A stretch of DNA of 64,000 nt from contig NZ_JADZLT010000037.1 in NCBI RefSeq assembly GCF_015904235.1, forward strand, positions 1 through 64,000, given 5' to 3'. The translations under genes were made by a program, and so were the position numbers. The stretch comes from Methylobrevis albus (GTDB lineage: Bacteria; Pseudomonadota; Alphaproteobacteria; Rhizobiales; Pleomorphomonadaceae). The notes under the pieces were generated by a model. It was not told the origin of the DNA, did no database searches, and saw only the letters and a program-made list of their open reading frames with translations. Positions 18,091 through 25,602 of this stretch are shown piece by piece; positions within the stretch are counted from its first letter, which is position 1; each line of letters starts with the position of its first letter.

Positions 18091-18206
18091 CCCCTCATCC
18101 GGCCTTCGGCCACCTTCTCCCGCAAGGGGAGAAGGGAAGATTGGCGGGGTCTCGAGAAATCCCTTCTCCCCTCGCGGGAGAAGGTGCCCGAAGGGCGGAT
18201 GAGGGG
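18091..18206. repeat. Palindromic intergenic repeat, rhizobial REP-like
   Basis: The left arm (18091 onward, CCCCTCATCCGGCCTTCGGC then CACCTTCTCCCGC) is mirrored by the right arm (CCTTCTCCC, CGCGGGAGAAGG, GCCCGAAGGGCGGATGAGGG) ending at 18206. The whole can fold into one long cruciform or hairpin. Such elements are scattered between genes in Rhizobiales and could also end the clpV transcript. Confidence 0.8.
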
Positions 18207-18251
18207 GCCCTGCGGCGCCGGCAACCACTTCAGAGACAAGGAGGACGACCG

Positions 18252-18722
18252 ATGCACCAATTGCCCGCCGCGCGCCGGATCCTCCGCCGCACCCTGCCGC
18301 TCGCCGTCCTTGCCGCAGCGATCCTGCCCGCCTCCGCGAACGCCGAGCTCAAGGTCTGCAACCGCACCGGCTACCTGCTCAACGTCGCGCTCGGCCTGCC
18401 GGCGAACGGCGATTTCCGCACCGAGGGCTGGTGGTCGATCGCGGCGAAGAGCTGCATGACGCCGGTGCGCGAGGCGATGACGAGCCGCTTCGTCTACGTC
18501 TACGCCATCGACATCCGCGACAACGAGGTGCTCGCCGGCGGCGTTTCGATGTGCGTCGAGAAGCGGAAGTTCGCCATCACCGGCATCACCGACTGCTGGC
18601 GCCGCGGCTACCGGGCGGCGGAGTTCGCCGAGATCGACACCGGGCTCGCCAGCGACTGGACGATCTACCTCGAGGAAGGCGACGGCAGCGCAAAGCCCGC
18701 GCCGGCGCCGGCCGTCCCGTAA
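18252..18722 (+). CDS. Secreted DUF1036-family protein
   Basis: The product is 156 residues. A signal peptide (Arg-rich start, hydrophobic core, A-S-A-N-A cleavage near residue 31) sends it to the periplasm. The mature part matches DUF1036: L-K-V-C-N-R-T-G-Y-L-L-N-V-A-L-G, then G-W-W-S-I-A-A-K-S-C and Y-V-Y-A. Four or five cysteines could form disulfides. Its function is unknown. It sits between clpV and a metalloprotease gene, so a role as a periplasmic protector or T6SS accessory is possible but unproven. Start 18252 was chosen because it opens directly into the signal peptide after a GGAGGA site. Confidence 0.75.
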   Translation: MHQLPAARRILRRTLPLAVLAAAILPASANAELKVCNRTGYLLNVALGLPANGDFRTEGWWSIAAKSCMTPVREAMTSRFVYVYAIDIRDNEVLAGGVSMCVEKRKFAITGITDCWRRGYRAAEFAEIDTGLASDWTIYLEEGDGSAKPAPAPAVP

Positions 18723-18728
18723 GGACGG
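18712..18728 (+). other. Small hairpin over the DUF1036 stop codon
   Basis: CCGTCC-CGTAA-GGACGG forms a 6-bp stem; its loop carries the TAA stop. The loop and 3' side (CCGTAAGG) resemble the 3' half of the locus motif, 123 bases before the metalloprotease start. Confidence 0.3.
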
Positions 18729-18846
18729 GCATGGGACCGGCCGCGGCCAGCGGCAGCGGTCCGGTTCAAAAGCCTTCGCCGTTGCGGCGGAGGGGCTCTG
18801 AGTGGGGCGGGTCCGGCGGTGCCGGACCGTTTCGAGGGGACGTCGC

Positions 18847-19755
18847 ATGGAGATCATGGACAAGTACAAGCTCGGCTTCTCGCTCGACGGCTTCGACCCG
18901 TTCACCGGCTACCAGATGGTGCCGGCGCATAACGGCGCGCGCGACCTCGTCGCGAAGACCGACGATGTGACGGGGCTGATCGTCGTCAACGATGCGAACA
19001 AGGCGCGGATCGGCAATTTCCGCGCCCAGTCGACCGGCGCGCCGTTGCAGGTGAGCGACCTCGGCTCGCTCGGGCGCGCGGCCCGGCTGCCGCCGCGCTC
19101 GGAGATCCGCTTCACCGTGTTCGGCAGCAGCCCCGGCTTCACCTTCCTCACCTTCAAGGACGAGGGCGGCTCGCTGCCGACGGAGGGGAGCTTCACGATC
19201 AGCGTCAAGGAAGTGAAGCGCTACAAGTTCTTCTTCGCCTTCCTGTCCGATCCGTTGCGGAAAGACGTGCGCGGGCGGATCGAGCCGCGGTTCATCATGG
19301 ACAAGGTGCGGCCGATCTTCGAGAAGCAGGCGAATGTCGAGCTCGAGGAGTTCGGCCACATGCGCGACGTCATGGTGCCGCACGATATCGGCAACCCGAT
19401 CGTGCCGTCGAAGAAGGTCCGCGGCAACATGGACGTCGAGGACGCGATCCGCTTCGCCACCGGCAAGGAGTTGCTCGATCTCGTCGATTTCGCGGTCTAT
19501 CCGTGCTGGAGCGTCGAGCGCAACAGCGGCGGCTCCGGCACGCTCGGCCTGACCATCGACGACGGCACCCAGCCGGTGGTGTTCATCGAGCTGCTCGCCG
19601 GCGGCTTCGACCGCTACGTGCACGTCATCGCGCACGAAATCGGCCACGCCCTGCACCTGCACCACAGCAACCGCGGGCTGATGTTCCCGACCGATGCGTC
19701 GACGTCGAACTTCGTCGCCGCCGACGAGATCGAGGTGCTGAACCCGGCGCCGTGA
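18847..19755 (+). CDS. Metzincin-like zinc metalloprotease, candidate T6SS effector
   Basis: The product is 302 residues with no signal peptide. Zinc site: H263-E-I-G-H267-A-L-H-L-H-H273 fits HExxHxxxxxH, the metzincin spacing, with His instead of the usual Gly at position 8. A Met-turn candidate follows at N-R-G-L-M279-F-P-T. The first 240 residues show no known domain; they include beta-rich stretches (F-T-V-F-G-S-S-P-G-F-T-F-L-T-F). The fold and place behind the T6SS genes, with a peptidoglycan-binding gene next door, suggest a peptidase delivered into rival cells. Start 18847 has GAGGGG 9 bases upstream; an in-frame ATG at 18856 is also possible. Confidence 0.65.
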   Translation: MEIMDKYKLGFSLDGFDPFTGYQMVPAHNGARDLVAKTDDVTGLIVVNDANKARIGNFRAQSTGAPLQVSDLGSLGRAARLPPRSEIRFTVFGSSPGFTFLTFKDEGGSLPTEGSFTISVKEVKRYKFFFAFLSDPLRKDVRGRIEPRFIMDKVRPIFEKQANVELEEFGHMRDVMVPHDIGNPIVPSKKVRGNMDVEDAIRFATGKELLDLVDFAVYPCWSVERNSGGSGTLGLTIDDGTQPVVFIELLAGGFDRYVHVIAHEIGHALHLHHSNRGLMFPTDASTSNFVAADEIEVLNPAP

Positions 19756-19798
19756 TGCCTCGCCCTCATGCCGAGACAGAGACCGAAAGGAGGACGCC

Positions 19799-20278
19799 GT
19801 GCCGCTCGTTTCCCGCTTTCTGAAAGACGATCCCGCCCTGCAGGCCTGCCTCGTCAGCGATCCGGCGCACGTCGTGCCGGGCGCGCGCGGCCCGCACGTC
19901 GGCCGGATCCAGACCGCGATGATCATCCTCGACGGCGCGACGATCGCCGAGAGCGAGCTCGCGACGGAGAGCTACGGCCCGTCCACCACGGCCGCCGTGC
20001 TCGCCTACAAGCGCAGCCGCTCGATCATCAACCCGGCCTACCAGACCACGGCCGACAACATCGTCGGCAAGATGACGATCAAGGCGATCGACGACGAGCT
20101 CGAGGCGCGGCAGGAGCAGACGAGCGCGCGCCGGCCGGAGCGCTGCGGCATCAACTGCCAGGTGCATGCCGGCCGCGGCCTGAAGCTGCCGCCCGGCCGC
20201 GGCCGCCTGCCGCCCGGCTTCGGCCAGGGCGCCGAGAAGATCGCGGATTTTTCCAAGGTGACCATCGCGCGCGTGTAG
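19799..20278 (+). CDS. Small peptidoglycan-binding-like protein
   Basis: The product is 159 residues from a GTG start with a strong AAAGGAGG site 4 bases before it. Residues 30-105 resemble the PG_binding-like domain of the 375-residue effector candidate: G-P-H-V-G-R-I-Q-T-A-M, S-Y-G-P-S-T-T-A-A-V-L-A-Y-K and D-N-I-V-G-K-M-T-I-K. The C-terminus is basic and Gly/Pro-rich with two cysteines (C-G-I-N-C). It has no signal peptide. It follows the metalloprotease by 43 bases and may act as its wall-targeting partner or loading adaptor, supplying in trans what the other effector carries in cis. Confidence 0.55.
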   Translation: MPLVSRFLKDDPALQACLVSDPAHVVPGARGPHVGRIQTAMIILDGATIAESELATESYGPSTTAAVLAYKRSRSIINPAYQTTADNIVGKMTIKAIDDELEARQEQTSARRPERCGINCQVHAGRGLKLPPGRGRLPPGFGQGAEKIADFSKVTIARV

Positions 20279-20370
20279 CGGGTGCCCGGCGGCATGCTAG
20301 GAAAGAACGACTTCGGCCGCGCTCCGGACCTTGCTCCGGGCGCAGCCTGGCCTGGCGAGACGGGGGCGGC

Positions 20371-21432
20371 ATGGCGGCGGCAAAGAGCGGGCGGGATCTG
20401 GTCGCCTATTTCGCGGGCCACCTCGCGAACCTCGTCAACGGCAACGACCACCTCGGCGACGGCGAGCCGCACGCCGACGTGCGCGCCTTCCGCCTCTACG
20501 AGAAGGTGCAGCGGCTGCTGACCGGGAACCGGCAATATGCCGAGGGGCTGGTCGGCGTCTGGGCCTATCCGGCGCCGGCCGACGTGGAGCAGGCGGCGGA
20601 GCATTATTTCGACATCGTGCTCGACCGGCCGATCGGGCGGCGCGGCGACAAGCCGTCGTCGGCCGACAATTTGCGCGCCGCCGTCGCCGACCGCGCCGCC
20701 GGGCCGGTCGCGGCGTCCGAGCCGGGCGAGGCGCTGTCGACCTGGAAGGCGCTCACCGGCGGCCCGGCCCGCATCCGCCGGTTCACCGAGCGCCAGCAGC
20801 TCTACGGGCTTTCGAACCTGATCCTGAAGTGCCTCGACGCCTCGAACCGGCCCTATGCCGAGGTGCTGCGGCTTGGGCTCTGCCCACGCGACTGGCTGGT
20901 CGGCGACGAGACGGTGCCGGTCAACACGCTGAAGGCGACGAATGCGTTCCTGAAGCACCTCAAAGCCGCGATGGGCGGGGAATACGGCCGCCGGCCGAGC
21001 CCGGAGCAGCTCGCCGCGGCGTTTGCCGCCGCGCCGATCCCCGGCTGCGCCGATGCGAACGCCTTCGCGGCAACGCCGTTCGGCGGCGCGGTGCTGTCGC
21101 GGCTCGCGGGGCAGGACCACACCTTCTTCGTCTCGTTCGACGACATCGAGGCGACGATCGCGGACAGCGTGCCGGACGAGGACGACGCACCGCTGATGGA
21201 CGCCGAGGAGGCGCTACCGCTGCTCGAGCAGGCGGTGCGGGCCGGCGTGGTCGAGGCGGACGAGAAGGCGCTGCTCGCCGCGATCCTCGACGGGCGCCCG
21301 CTCGCCGAGGCGATGCGCAGCGACCTCGGCCTGCGCCGCCGGCTGAAGCAGCGCTTCGACAACGACCTCGAGGCCTATGTCGCCGATCTTTCGGGACGGG
21401 TCGCCGCCTTCATGCGCAGCGCGGCCGGCTGA
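20371..21432 (+). CDS. Unknown protein, 353 residues, with a faint sigma-factor-like C-terminus
   Basis: I do not recognise the family. The product is soluble and helical without signal peptide or membrane segment. Residues 270-350 read like a degenerate sigma-70 region 3/4: S-F-D-D-I-E-A-T-I-A-D-S-V-P-D-E-D-D, an acidic linker, then a helical block ending L-K-Q-R-F-D-N-D-L-E-A-Y-V-A-D-L. The resemblance is by eye and weak. The ATG at 20371 is the first good start but lacks a clear ribosome-binding site. It opens a four-gene unit of unknown genes behind the T6SS effectors, and a copy of the locus motif follows it. Confidence 0.6.
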   Translation: MAAAKSGRDLVAYFAGHLANLVNGNDHLGDGEPHADVRAFRLYEKVQRLLTGNRQYAEGLVGVWAYPAPADVEQAAEHYFDIVLDRPIGRRGDKPSSADNLRAAVADRAAGPVAASEPGEALSTWKALTGGPARIRRFTERQQLYGLSNLILKCLDASNRPYAEVLRLGLCPRDWLVGDETVPVNTLKATNAFLKHLKAAMGGEYGRRPSPEQLAAAFAAAPIPGCADANAFAATPFGGAVLSRLAGQDHTFFVSFDDIEATIADSVPDEDDAPLMDAEEALPLLEQAVRAGVVEADEKALLAAILDGRPLAEAMRSDLGLRRRLKQRFDNDLEAYVADLSGRVAAFMRSAAG

Positions 21433-21451
21433 GGCGCCGGACACGCCCGAC

Positions 21452-21464
21452 GGCAGACCGTAAG
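21452..21464 (+). promoter_or_regulatory. T6SS-locus motif, site upstream of the 154-residue gene
   Basis: GGCAGACCGTAAG, an exact copy, 63 bases before the start at 21528. It ties the unknown genes at 21.5-24.2 kb to the T6SS genes 10 kb away. Confidence 0.55.
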
Positions 21465-21527
21465 CAGCAGCGCGCGGCACCATCGACCCCATCGCCGCCT
21501 TTGGCGCCGCGCCCGGAGTGAACGAGA

Positions 21528-21992
21528 ATGAACGACAGCATCGACCCCCGTTCCGCCCGACGCCTGCTGCGCACGCTTCGGGTCGTGACCAATACGGCGC
21601 TCGCCGAATACGACCTCGGCCGCGGCCGCGCCGCGGCGCGCAGCTCGGCGAGCTTCATGGCGCTGGCCGCCAAGGGCGCCGGCGACTTCCGTTTTCCCGA
21701 GGCGGGCATCCTCTCCGGCGACGGCCTCGTCGCCGCGGACGTCGAGCGGGATGCCGCCGGGGAACCGGTGCGGCTCGTGCTGCAGGCGCAGGGCTCCGCC
21801 GGGCTCGAGGCCTACGCTGGCGCGGCGATCGTGGTGATGCTCGGGCTGATCGAGGCGGGCGGCCGCTTCGACCGTGACGGGCGGCTGGTGCTCGACCTCG
21901 CCGGCCTCGGCCTCGACGAGACCGATCTTTCGGCGTTCACGATCGGCCCCGCCGACGCGGCCGACGGCGACGAGGGCGACGACCGGTCATGA
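21528..21992 (+). CDS. Unknown protein, 154 residues
   Basis: I do not recognise the family. The product is a small soluble protein; residues 1-60 are Arg/Ala-rich (R-S-A-R-R-L-L-R-T-L-R-V-V-T-N-T-A-L-A-E-Y-D-L-G), the middle has a hydrophobic strand-helix segment (Y-A-G-A-A-I-V-V-M-L-G-L-I), and the end is strongly acidic. The stop overlaps the next start (ATGA), so it is translationally coupled to the membrane protein that follows and may be its cytoplasmic partner. The ribosome-binding site is weak (GGAG 11 bases upstream). Confidence 0.65.
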   Translation: MNDSIDPRSARRLLRTLRVVTNTALAEYDLGRGRAAARSSASFMALAAKGAGDFRFPEAGILSGDGLVAADVERDAAGEPVRLVLQAQGSAGLEAYAGAAIVVMLGLIEAGGRFDRDGRLVLDLAGLGLDETDLSAFTIGPADAADGDEGDDRS

Positions 21993-23356
21993 CCGCCCGC
22001 GTCTTCGTGCCCCTCGTCGGCGCGGACGGGCGGGGCGCCCAGCTCTTCGAGGCGATCGCGGGCGAGGACGCGCCGGAGCCGCATCCGGCCAAGCTCGTGC
22101 CGCAGATCGCCGAACTGTTCGACTTCGGCCTCTACCGCATCGGCCAGACCGTGCGCGAGGCCGTGGTCCGCTTCGTCGACGCGAGGCGCGGCCGGGTCTG
22201 GCTCGGCCGGCGCAACGCGCGGGCACGGCCGTGGTTCCTGCGCATCTCCGACCTGCAGGTCGGGCGGCTCTCCGACGAGAACGCCCGCTCGGCCGGGCTC
22301 GGGCTCGCCGCCGCCGCGCTGCTCGAAGCCTTCGGGCGCGCGGGCGGCGGGGCGGCCGACGAGCGGGGCAGCGTCGTCTTCGCCACCGGCGAGATCGTGC
22401 TGCCGAACACGCCCGGATCGCCGGCGATCGCCGTCGGCGCGGTCGACGGCATCCGCGGCAAGCTCGGCCTGATCGGCGACTACCTGGTGCAGCACCGCGC
22501 CGTGCTTTCCGGCAGCGACGTCGTCGTGCTGCTGCCGGCTGAAACCGTCGACGGGCGGCCGCTGGAGGCCGCCGAGGCGCGCATCCTCGACCGGCTCGGC
22601 GCGGAAGCCAAAGCCGCGGGAGCGAAGCTCAGGCTGGTGTTCGCGCGCAGCCTCGACGATCTCGAGGACGCCTTCGGGCCGCTCGCCTTCGCCGAGATCG
22701 TGACGCCGCGCCGGGCCGCGGGGCTCGCCGCGCTGCTCATCGTGGCCGCCGTCGCCGGCACGGCGCTCGCCCTGCTCGCGACCGCGCCGGTGCGGCTCGG
22801 CTGGGCCACGGTCACGGCGGCCGACGCGCCCCTCGATGCCCCGGCGGAGGATCCCGGCCCGCGCCGCGCGCGCTATGACGGCGCGACCGACACGCTCGAG
22901 CTGCTCCCCGCCTGCTTCGACGGCCAGCGCCAGCCGGTGGTGGTCGGCGGCGAAACGCTGCTGTTCCGCGTCAGCGCCGAGGACGGGCTGCCGCACGCGA
23001 GCCGCGTCCGCCCGCCGCGCCTCTTCGTCGCCTCGGTCTCGCGCGGCGCCGATCCGGTGATCCTCGACGCCGGCCTGTTCCAGCTGCAGCCGTCGGCGAC
23101 CGGTGAACTGGTGCAGGGCTCGGGCGTCACCGCGATCCCGATCGAGCCGCAGGACGACGAGGTGCGGCTGTTCGTGGTGGCGACGCGCAACGCGGGGATC
23201 GTGCTCTCGGACGTGCTCGCCGAGCTTCGGGCGCAGCTCGACGGGGTCGCCGGGCCGGCGGTCTTGTCGACCACCGCGACCTTCCTGCAGGATCGCTTCG
23301 ATGGCCAGATCGACTACCAGTTCAAGGTGACGACCGATGCCGCGACCTGCCCGTGA
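21989..23356 (+). CDS. Unknown single-pass membrane protein, 455 residues
   Basis: I do not recognise the family. About 243 N-terminal residues look cytoplasmic and alpha/beta (V-V-V-L-L-P-A-E near residue 175; L-R-L-V-F-A-R-S-L-D-D-L-E-D-A-F near 215). One membrane helix follows at about residues 248-268 (GLAALLIVAAVAGTALALLA). About 185 C-terminal residues are beta-rich with two cysteines and are probably periplasmic. A cytoplasmic sensor, one helix and a periplasmic domain would suit signal transfer or envelope anchoring. It overlaps the upstream gene by 4 bases and the downstream one by 20. Confidence 0.65.
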   Translation: MTARVFVPLVGADGRGAQLFEAIAGEDAPEPHPAKLVPQIAELFDFGLYRIGQTVREAVVRFVDARRGRVWLGRRNARARPWFLRISDLQVGRLSDENARSAGLGLAAAALLEAFGRAGGGAADERGSVVFATGEIVLPNTPGSPAIAVGAVDGIRGKLGLIGDYLVQHRAVLSGSDVVVLLPAETVDGRPLEAAEARILDRLGAEAKAAGAKLRLVFARSLDDLEDAFGPLAFAEIVTPRRAAGLAALLIVAAVAGTALALLATAPVRLGWATVTAADAPLDAPAEDPGPRRARYDGATDTLELLPACFDGQRQPVVVGGETLLFRVSAEDGLPHASRVRPPRLFVASVSRGADPVILDAGLFQLQPSATGELVQGSGVTAIPIEPQDDEVRLFVVATRNAGIVLSDVLAELRAQLDGVAGPAVLSTTATFLQDRFDGQIDYQFKVTTDAATCP

Positions 23357-24221
23357 CCTGATCCTCGGCGGCCTGATGCTCGCTGCGGCTTTCGCCGGCG
23401 GCGGGGCGGCGGCCGTGGCGGAACCGCTGCGGATCACCACGGAGGCCGACGTCGAAGCGTTCGCCAAGCGGGTGAAGACCTTCGCGCTGACGAGCGGCGT
23501 GCGCTGGGTGATCGCGGCGCCGACGCAGCGGGCGGCCAACCGGCTGGTCGCCGCCGTGCGCGCCGAACTCGGCCCGGCCGCGGGGCGGCTCTCCGACCGC
23601 CTGCGCGTCGAGGCGATGACGACCACCGACGCGCCGAGCCTCGGCCCGGCGTCCGGCCTCGGCGGCGCGGTCGTCGCCTGGGCGGAGACGGTCGGCGAGG
23701 CCGAACCGCAGGACCAGTGCCGCTGGCGCGTCGTCGTCACCGATCCCGAGTTGCCGACCGCCGACGGGCGGCCGCTCGGCGTCGCCCTCGTCAACGGCGA
23801 CACCATGCCGGTATCGGGGTCGGCGAGCCTCCGGATCGACGGGCGCAGCTTCCTGCAGGCCTCGGTCTATGCCTTCGGCGAGACCCGGCCCGGCCATATC
23901 CGCAATCTCGCCGACGTCGGCGAGATCGACATCCCGGTCGACGTCGCCGAGGGGCCCGAGCAGATCACGCTGGTGGAAGCGCGCCGGCAGTTGCCGGTGC
24001 TCGAAGGCATCCGCGAGAAACTCGCCGGGGCCGGCGGCAGCCGCCGCGACCTCGGCCGCGCCGCGGCGCTCGGCTCGGGCTTCGGCCGGCCGCGCGGCAT
24101 CGGCGCCAACATCCAGATCGTCGACCCGGCGATGGTGGTGAGCAAGCGCGAACCCGCCGCCCCCGACGGCGCCGCGCTGGCGCAGACCTGCACCTACGCG
24201 CTGGTCCCGGGGGCGGGCTGA
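23337..24221 (+). CDS. Unknown secreted protein, 294 residues
   Basis: I do not recognise the family. A signal peptide (R-P-A-R-D-L-I-L-G-G-L-M-L-A-A-A-F-A-G-G) with a likely A-V-A cleavage near residue 28 sends the product to the periplasm. The mature protein is alpha/beta with no lipobox, no obvious catalytic motif and two cysteines (Q-C-R-W and T-C-T-Y). It overlaps the membrane protein gene by 20 bases, so the two are likely partners in the periplasm. It is the last plus-strand gene of the T6SS region; a convergent gene ends 27 bases on. Confidence 0.65.
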   Translation: MPRPARDLILGGLMLAAAFAGGGAAAVAEPLRITTEADVEAFAKRVKTFALTSGVRWVIAAPTQRAANRLVAAVRAELGPAAGRLSDRLRVEAMTTTDAPSLGPASGLGGAVVAWAETVGEAEPQDQCRWRVVVTDPELPTADGRPLGVALVNGDTMPVSGSASLRIDGRSFLQASVYAFGETRPGHIRNLADVGEIDIPVDVAEGPEQITLVEARRQLPVLEGIREKLAGAGGSRRDLGRAAALGSGFGRPRGIGANIQIVDPAMVVSKREPAAPDGAALAQTCTYALVPGAG

Positions 24222-24248
24222 GGCGGCGGTTTTGCGCAACGGCCGTGA

Positions 24249-24806
24249 TCAGTAGCTCGCCGGCGACTGCAGCAGCACGTCGGCGATGGTGAGGGGGGCA
24301 TAGCAGGCGAGGACGGCGATCTGGACGCGGCGCCGGTTGACGAGGGCCCCGATCGTGCTGATCGCGGCGAGGGCGACCACCCCGGCGGAGGCGAGGGAGA
24401 GCAGCGGCTCCTCCCAGAACCAGGCATTGGCGACGATCGCCGTCAGGTGAAAGGCCGCGATGATCGCAAAGGCCCAGCGACCGTCGCGCGCGAAGGCGCT
24501 GTCGCCTTCGGCGAGGTCGGCTTCGGTCGGGGCGACGAGGGCGGCGGCGAGGAAGAGCTGGACCACCAGGGCGAGAAGCAGGGTAAAATCCGGCAGCGTC
24601 CAGCCGGTGCGGCCGCCGAGTTCGGCGATCGCCCACCAGAACTGCAGCATCTCGCCGAGAATGACGGCCGAGAGCAGCAGCGGCAGCCAGTCGGCGGTGG
24701 TGCGGTGGCGCAGTTTGAACGCCGTCGCATAACCGGTCAGGATCCGGGCGATGCCGAGACCGAGTACGGTGGAGAGGACGACGGCGATCCAGCGAAAGGC
24801 ATCCAT
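24249..24806 (-). CDS. Six-TM membrane protein of unknown function
   Basis: The product is 185 residues, nearly all membrane-embedded: about six hydrophobic segments (for example F-R-W-I-A-V-V-L-S-T-V-L-G-L-G-I-A, L-L-L-A-L-V-V-Q-L-F-L-A-A-A-L-V, and a last one near residues 158-178). I see no transporter signature. The start ATG at 24806 lies 37 bases after the ABC ATPase stop on the same strand, so it may be the tail of the iron-uptake operon, though nothing in it points to iron. Confidence 0.65.
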   Translation of the reverse strand: MDAFRWIAVVLSTVLGLGIARILTGYATAFKLRHRTTADWLPLLLSAVILGEMLQFWWAIAELGGRTGWTLPDFTLLLALVVQLFLAAALVAPTEADLAEGDSAFARDGRWAFAIIAAFHLTAIVANAWFWEEPLLSLASAGVVALAAISTIGALVNRRRVQIAVLACYAPLTIADVLLQSPASY

Positions 24807-24843
24807 GTCGCACCCATAGCCGAGGCGGCGCCGCCGTGCCAGC

Positions 24844-25602
24844 CTAGCGGTGGTGCAGCACCACGGGATCGCCGTCGACGTCGACCACGCGCATGGCATA
24901 TCCGAAGATCCGCTCCAGCACGTCCGGCACGGCGACTGCCGCCGGCGGGCCGTCGGCGGCAATGCGGCCGTCTTTCAGCGCGACGACACGGTCGGCGTGC
25001 GCCATGGCGTGGTTGATGTCGTGCAGCACGACGAGGACCGTGCGCCGCTCGGTGTCGGCGAGCTCGCGCAGGGTGCGCATCAGCGCGCGGGCGTGCTGCA
25101 TGTCGAGGTTGTTCAGCGGTTCGTCGAGCAGCAGGTAATCGGTCGCCTGCGCATGCGCCATCGCGACGAGGGCGCGCTGGCGCTGGCCGCCCGACAGCGT
25201 GTCGATGAAGCGCCCCGCGAGGTCGCCGAGGTCGAAGCGCTGCAGCGAGGCGGCGACGATCGCCCGGTCGGCGTCGGTCAACCGCCCGGCGCCGTGCGGA
25301 AAGCGGCCGAAGCCGACGAGTTCGGTCACCGTCAGCCGCGCGTCGATCGCGGAATCCTGCGGCAACACGGCGAGGCGGCGGGCGAGGGTGCGGCCCGGTG
25401 TGGTCGCGACGGCGAGCCCGTCGACGGTGATCGTGCCGGCCTGCAGCGGGGTGAGACGCGCGATCAGCGACAGCAGCGTCGACTTGCCGGCGCCGTTCGG
25501 GCCGATCAGGGCGGTGACGCCGCCCTTTTCAAGCGTCAGCGAGATGTCGGTGAGGATCGGCGCGCGGCCGATGCGGTGCGAGACGTTGCTGACGACGATC
25601 AT
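24844..25602 (-). CDS. Iron-siderophore ABC transporter ATPase
   Basis: The product is 252 residues. Walker A GPNGAGKS is at residues 34-41, the signature L-S-G-G-Q-R-Q-R near 138, Walker B Y-L-L-L-D-E-P-L-N-N-L-D-M just after, and the switch His in V-L-H-D-I-N-H-A. The L-N-N-L-D-M-x-H form and the D-I-N-H-A switch are common in FepC/YclP-type siderophore importers. It works on the cytoplasmic face with the two permeases upstream; its start overlaps the permease stop (ATGA). Confidence 0.93.
   Translation of the reverse strand: MIVVSNVSHRIGRAPILTDISLTLEKGGVTALIGPNGAGKSTLLSLIARLTPLQAGTITVDGLAVATTPGRTLARRLAVLPQDSAIDARLTVTELVGFGRFPHGAGRLTDADRAIVAASLQRFDLGDLAGRFIDTLSGGQRQRALVAMAHAQATDYLLLDEPLNNLDMQHARALMRTLRELADTERRTVLVVLHDINHAMAHADRVVALKDGRIAADGPPAAVAVPDVLERIFGYAMRVVDVDGDPVVLHHR

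Noticed and set aside
15363..18905. A 1180-codon open frame on the minus strand opposite clpV
   Set aside because: Arg/Ala/Gly/His-rich, low-complexity translation opposite a clear ClpV; an effect of high GC content.
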